A program made the position numbers and the translations under genes. A DNA stretch of 64,000 nt from Gavia stellata (lineage: Eukaryota > Chordata > Aves > Gaviiformes > Gaviidae). The notes below the pieces were generated by a model. That model did no database searches. It was not told the origin of the DNA and saw nothing but the letters and a program-made list of their open reading frames with translations. The DNA is taken from positions 5,752,847 through 5,816,846 of the forward strand of contig NC_082599.1 of the NCBI RefSeq assembly GCF_030936135.1, read 5' to 3'. Below are positions 23,987 through 64,000 of this stretch, piece after piece. Position 1 is the first letter of the stretch, and every line of letters begins with the position of its first letter.

Positions 23987-24125
23987 TTACTTTGCAATTT
24001 GTGCTAAAATTTGTAGATCTCGTAACAAATCCCTGAATCCACTTGATTTCACAGTGCAAATCATTTGCTATTACTAGAGAAGGCAGAGAATTAGCTGTTG
24101 CGTTGTTCCATCAGTACACTGGAGT

Positions 24126-36072
<11,947 letters not shown>

Positions 36073-36229
36073 TTTGTCACCACCGCCTCCGGGGGCGTGG
36101 ACGCGGTAGGACGGCCCCCTCCTTTGCATGGCCCCGCCCCCCGCGATGGCCCCGCCCCCCGGCGGCCCCGCCCCCCCCGGCTCCAAGCACGGGGGGGGCA
36201 ACGCAACGTTAAAATAAAGAGGCAAAACA

Positions 36230-36660
36230 AGCAGAACCCAACAAGACAAAACAAAAAAAGGGATTAAAAAGAAAGAAATACATGCCAAAATAAATAAATT
36301 TAAAATAAATTAAAAATTGTATTGATAAAGAGAAAATAAACAAAAAATTAAAACAGAAAAAACAATAGAGAGAGATACAATAAGCAAGCGGAGAAGAGAG
36401 AGAAGGAGGAGAGAGAGGAGAAGAGAGCGGAGAAGAAGAGAGAGGAGGACGAAGAGGAGGAAAAAGAGAAGGAGGAGGAGAGAAGAAGAAGAAAGACTGA
36501 GAAGAAAGACAAAGAAAGAAGATGAGAAAAAGTAAAGAAATAAAAATAAAAATAAAAATAAATAGAAATAAAGAAGGAAAAACTTTCCTTTAGGCAATTT
36601 TTAAATAAAAATTAATTAAAAAATGAAATTAAAATGAAATAAATTTTAAAAATATAAACC
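36230..36660. repeat. Long A- and GA-rich purine tract
   Basis: About 430 bp, nearly all purine on the plus strand. A-rich at both ends (aaataaaaat units) and (GGA/GAA)n in the middle, 36365-36530. Confidence 0.9.
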
Positions 36661-36942
36661 CCAGTGCGTCAGGAGCATTTGAAGAAAGCGGGGTGCCAGG
36701 ACAAAGGGTCGCACAGAGCCACGGGGTCCGAGAACTGCACAGATTCATTATTTTGAGTAAACCCCATCAACCATCAGCTCCATCCCTGCCTCGTCACTGC
36801 CCCGGGACGGTCACACCAGGCAGCCCCCTCCGGCACCGCTCCTTGTCCCCCACCTCCCCACAGCCCCTGCCTTCTGGGAACTCTCCTACTGGGAAGGGGC
36901 TGTACTGGTGCGCAGGGGACAGGAGATGTCCCGCTCCAGCCT

Positions 36943-36964
36943 CCCCCCCCCCCCCCCCCCCCCC
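36943..36964. repeat. Poly-C run of 22
   Basis: Twenty-two uninterrupted C on the plus strand, preceded by ct. The exact length is probably unreliable in any assembly. Confidence 0.9.
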
Positions 36965-37187
36965 GAGAAAATAATTTCTTGATGGATACGTGACCATGCG
37001 GCGCACAGGGAAAGGCACGGGGCCTGCGACAGGCAAAATAAAATAAAATTAAAAGAAAAAACCAAAACCAAACGAAGCCCAACTTTACATGGCATAACAT
37101 TACATTCTCTTTTCCTAGTTTTTCTGTACATCAGAACACTGCAAGGGTTTTAAAAAATAAAACGGCAAAGGCACCTGAGGAGCGAGT

Positions 37188-37243
37188 CGCACACACACAC
37201 GGGCATGCACACGTGTGCACACACACATGCACACACACACACG
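37188..37243. repeat. Alternating CA/TG tract
   Basis: Cacacacac, gtgtgcacacacac and atgcacacacacacac blocks with few breaks. Alternating purine-pyrimidine. Confidence 0.85.
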
Positions 37244-37820
37244 AGCCGCATCCATCCATGGGAGGATCTGGGTGATTTGGGGGCCCTGGGAGCGTTTTGG
37301 GACAGCCCCAGCCCAGGGCAGCCAGGACCCCCGCTTTACTCTCAAGGCTTTGGAAAGAAGAACACCCACCCACCACTGAAGGGCTGAGAAAATCAAAACC
37401 GGACAGATTCCATGAAAGAGGAGAAAACAGATTAAGAATGGGGTGGTTTTTTTAGCTTTGGTGAAAACACACTTTGTTACCCTCTTCTGACAAAACCCTT
37501 TCCAGCCAACACTGATTATTTTTTTCCATATATTTTTTTCCATCCATCCCCTATTACTGAACAGACTGGTAGATTTGGTCCTATTCACAGAATAAAATTC
37601 TTCTTTCCCTGTCAGAGCAAGGAGATGACTTGATCCCCCGCCCCGGGAGGAGAGCTGCCCATCACCGCCGTGGTCGACTGGCACAAACCCCCGGCACCGC
37701 CCGCCGCAGCCCCTCGGCTTCACCAAAGCCCAGCCTGGGTAATAACTGGCCTCTGCACCTTTGCAGGCAAATTTATAGGGAATCCTTTTAGCTATTAATT
37801 CACCCTGACACTACCAGTGT

Positions 37821-37826
37821 TTTATT
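37821..37826 (-). other. Candidate poly(A) signal for the MAP3K2/3-like gene
   Basis: AATAAA on the minus strand about 1.9 kb after the kinase stop codon. Chosen by position only, and a nearer non-canonical signal is possible. Confidence 0.25.
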
Positions 37827-38204
37827 TTTTTTTAAACTGAAATAATTTTTGCTTCTCTTTTCGCTTCTCTTTTTTGCTTCTCTTTTTGGAGCTGTGGACA
37901 AGGAAACTCTCCCACCGCCACACCAGCGGTGCAAAGTCTTGATCTCTTCCACACGGAAGAATTCAGGGATGTGTGAAGTCACACGAACAACCAATTTCTC
38001 AATTTCCTCTTCAGTCCAAGCACCACTTTTAATTTTCAATTAAAAACAATATTAAAATAAACCTGGCCTGAAGATGGAAACCTCCCAGTAACTGCTTATT
38101 TAACCCTTTGCTGAGCCAGGTGGAAATAGCTAATGCAGCAGGGCAGGGAGAGGTGGGACGGTGCAATTCATTTGTCCAAAACAACCAAGATCTTACTAAG
38201 ACCT

Positions 38205-38366
38205 GGAGTCACCATCACTGGAAGTGTTCAAAAAAACCATGTAGACATGGCACTTCAGGACATGGTTTACTGAGCATGGTGGTGTTGGGTTGATGGTTGG
38301 ACTTGATGATCTTACAGGTCTTTTCCAACCTTAATGATTCTGTGATTCTGGGTGATTCTGATTCCA
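38205..38366 (+). mobile_element. CR1 LINE 3'-end fragment
   Basis: About 160 bp, sense on plus: acctggagtcaccatcactg, gttggacttgatgatcttac, ggtcttttccaaccttaatg, then gattctgtgattctgggtga as the terminal repeat. Confidence 0.9.
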
Positions 38367-39034
38367 GGGACTCTGTGGTGCTCCCTGCCCAGGTTTTCCA
38401 GCACCATAGTGCTGGTCAAAGAGGCTGTAGCCCAACTCTGCTTTCAACTGACCTGTTTTCCCCTACAACTTCAAATACTCTGTGGGAAGAAATCTGTTTC
38501 CAGCCACCCTCGACCAACGCACTTCTGCTCTCCTGGGCTGAGGCTTCATGGTCCTGCAGCTGCTCCCTTGGGCACCACCTGTGGTGACGTCCCCCTTCCC
38601 TGCATCCGGGGCTGATCCCACAAGGCATGGAGGAGAAGGCACCCAGCCCTCAGCAGCCCAGATCCACAGGCACCGGTCCTCTCTGCCTAATTTTAGGGAC
38701 CCAGTTGGGTTTTATGGAGACCCACTGGGCTCCTCCCGCAGCTCCGCTTCCAAAACACATCGGCATCCCTCCAGCCCCGGTGTAGCAGCATGGGCACGAG
38801 TTAGCAGGACTACGGCTATGAGCAGGGAGCCACCCTCAACAAGATCCCCTCCAGCTCCCACCTGAACCCTGATGCTTCCCAGCATGAACTGGCTGGTGCT
38901 CAGCCCTGCCACCGCAGGCATCGACAGCATTTAAAAACCCCTCTGAACGGCTCGTGGCAGAGGTCCCAGGCATCCGTCTGTGGGTGTATCCCGCAGAGAC
39001 CTCCTGCGCCCCGAGAAGACCCCTTCTTCCAAGA

Positions 39035-39072
39035 TTCGCACACACACGCGTGCACGCACACACACACATACA
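39035..39072. repeat. Alternating CA/CG/TG tract
   Basis: Cacacacgcgtgcacgcaca followed by cacacacata, alternating purine-pyrimidine. Confidence 0.85.
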
Positions 39073-39738
39073 AAGGCAAAGTCTACACGGCTGCTGCATC
39101 GAGCCCGACTCTGTGCTTCATGCCGAGTTGAGCATCACTCCTTGATTGTAACCGCTTAAGGCACAGAACAGTATTAAACGCCGCCCCACTGGAGACGCTG
39201 GCTGGTCCCACGACCTCCAGGAGTGTTCGGTCCCCTTGTGAACGGAGACACCCGGGTCCCCCCGACTCTGCGGTCTGAGGATCATCTCCTCCGGCTTGGC
39301 TGAAGCCTGTGTCTGTTCCCCTGCAAAAGGTGGAGATCGCCACCAAGCATCTTATTCCTCCGCTGCTCCGGGGATGCTGCCAGCGTCACTGTTGTGCTGG
39401 GGGAGGACAGATCCCATTTGCTGCACTTTCCCCAAGAGATAAGTAACACAGCAAGGGGGGACGACCCTGACATCACTGGTGGCAAGAAGGTTACTTGGTC
39501 CGAGGCCGCACAGTCCGGGAAATCCCTCACTCTGAATTCCCGGTGCCAACGGTGCCAAGCGCAGCTTGGAAATCCAACAACGTGGCAGGTGTCGAGCCGG
39601 TGACAAGCAAGAAGGGTCCCACGGGGGCCACCATCAGGACAGCCCAGGGCAGAGGTCTGAACCGCAGAGTGCAAAAGGCCGCGGGTCTGGCGGCCGCCCC
39701 CCTCCCGCCGGTGTTTCCCCATCCCCGCTGCTAGGGGC

Positions 39739-63194
<23,456 letters not shown>

Positions 63195-64000
63195 CTGGAG
63201 GAACTGGTAATGAGACAAAGGGAATAGTCAGACTCTGTCAGAGCCCCTGCAGATGCACCATGTGAAACCCTGTATTTGGCTCCCCATGACCATATTACCC
63301 ACAAACCACAGAAAACCAAACCAAAACAAAAAAGAAAGAGACATGTATGTAATCTAGGGTGATTCCAAAATCATTCACAAACAATCCACATCTGTTATTA
63401 AAATACTCTAATAAGGTAAGTTTGAGCTCCAGTTGATAATGACAAATACAGATATTTGACATAAAACACTGTTCCCACACTGTATTATTTCCAGATAGAG
63501 AGACTGATCCCTGCCCTGAACCCAAGTTTGCCATCCCAAAGTCAGAGCTTCTCCTCCATGCTCCCTAGGCTTCAGTGGCAGGCTAGGCACTGCAGAGGAT
63601 CCTCTGTAACCGAGCAGAAGAACAGAGTGGAGGATCAGGCTCTGCTAGGGAAGACAGATAAGGGGGAAAGCAAGGAAATTACAATCCAGCTTGTAACTTA
63701 AATGGTAGCAGCCAAGTCTTACTAAGTTAACACACTGCAAAGCACTGTGATTTTGTGATAATTCTATGTATGACCTTGGAACTGTATGTTCTTGCATGGT
63801 TGCATGCTTCAGGAAGACTTGGACCTACTCTCAAATGTATGCATGAATCTGCCTGGCTGCCCTGCTCTTAGTAGCTGACTTGCAATATAGCAATGTTCCT
63901 GCAGTTGCTAGGGCAGATCACCCCATTTCTGCCCAGGATTTAGGAAACTCTGACTGATGTCTTGGTTTTCCCCTGGGACTCTGGTCCCTGCACCTTTTCA
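63195..64000 (-). other. Intron of the MAP3K2/3-like gene (right edge)
   Basis: No PB1-domain exon is recognised here. The remaining 5' exons are expected beyond the window. Confidence 0.55.

Larger units (their letters stand above)
22062..24125. other. Convergent 3' intergenic region between DLEC1 and ACAA1
   Basis: Holds both 3' UTRs. It is AT-rich with no coding potential on either strand. Only short non-conserved frames are present. Confidence 0.7.
36190..39738. other. Intergenic region between ACAA1 5' end and the MAP3K2/3-like 3' end
   Basis: No exon was recognised on either strand. Open frames here (for example 203 codons at 37726-37115) have no recognisable domain and run through simple repeats. 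It contains the purine tract, C-run, CA/TG tracts and CR1 tail listed separately, and probably the 3' UTR of the kinase gene at its right end. MYD88, which neighbours ACAA1 in mammals, is not here. Confidence 0.65.

Noticed and set aside
37115..37726. 203-codon minus-strand open frame in the intergenic block
   Set aside because: It runs through a CA/TG tract, has no recognisable motif, and shows no splice or promoter context.
36073..39738. MYD88, expected next to ACAA1
   Set aside because: No death-domain or TIR-domain segment is seen on either strand.

Overview
This is a vertebrate nuclear window, almost certainly from a bird. The genes are split into short exons with GT-AG introns. Four CR1 LINE fragments carry the typical avian CR1 3' end, there is an LTR of a type common in birds, and CpG islands and compact introns fit as well. 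No prokaryotic, organellar or tRNA/rRNA feature was seen. Gene models were built by hand from splice sites, reading phase and protein similarity. Almost every exon junction is phase-consistent.

Layout. (1) 1-22061, plus strand: the 3' part of DLEC1 (CFAP81), 19 coding exons through the stop codon, coding for about 842 residues of an axonemal protein with MSP/ASH-type beta-sandwich repeats; the 5' part lies left of the window. (2) 24126-36072, minus strand: ACAA1, the peroxisomal 3-ketoacyl-CoA thiolase, complete in 12 coding exons (438 residues) with an N-terminal PTS2 signal and all thiolase catalytic residues. It starts in a CpG island with GC boxes and a TISU/YY1-like element over its ATG. 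DLEC1 and ACAA1 are convergent, about 2.1 kb stop to stop. (3) 36.1-39.7 kb: intergenic sequence rich in low-complexity DNA (a long purine tract, a 22-C run, alternating CA/TG tracts, a CR1 tail). (4) 39739-63194, minus strand and running off the right edge: the last 11 coding exons of a MAP3K2/MAP3K3 (MEKK2/MEKK3)-type kinase, with a complete and apparently active kinase domain.

The most interesting point is gene 4. It mixes features of MAP3K2 and MAP3K3, has a linker of its own, and sits next to ACAA1, where mammals have MYD88. With the PLCD and SCN gene families around the three loci, it looks like a third MEKK2/3 ohnolog kept in birds and lost from mammals.

The three genes do not form a pathway: one is ciliary, one does peroxisomal beta-oxidation, one is a signalling kinase. 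Other points worth checking are one reading-phase break inside DLEC1, two MIR-like SINE fossils (unusual in birds), and two same-orientation CR1 copies 27 kb apart.
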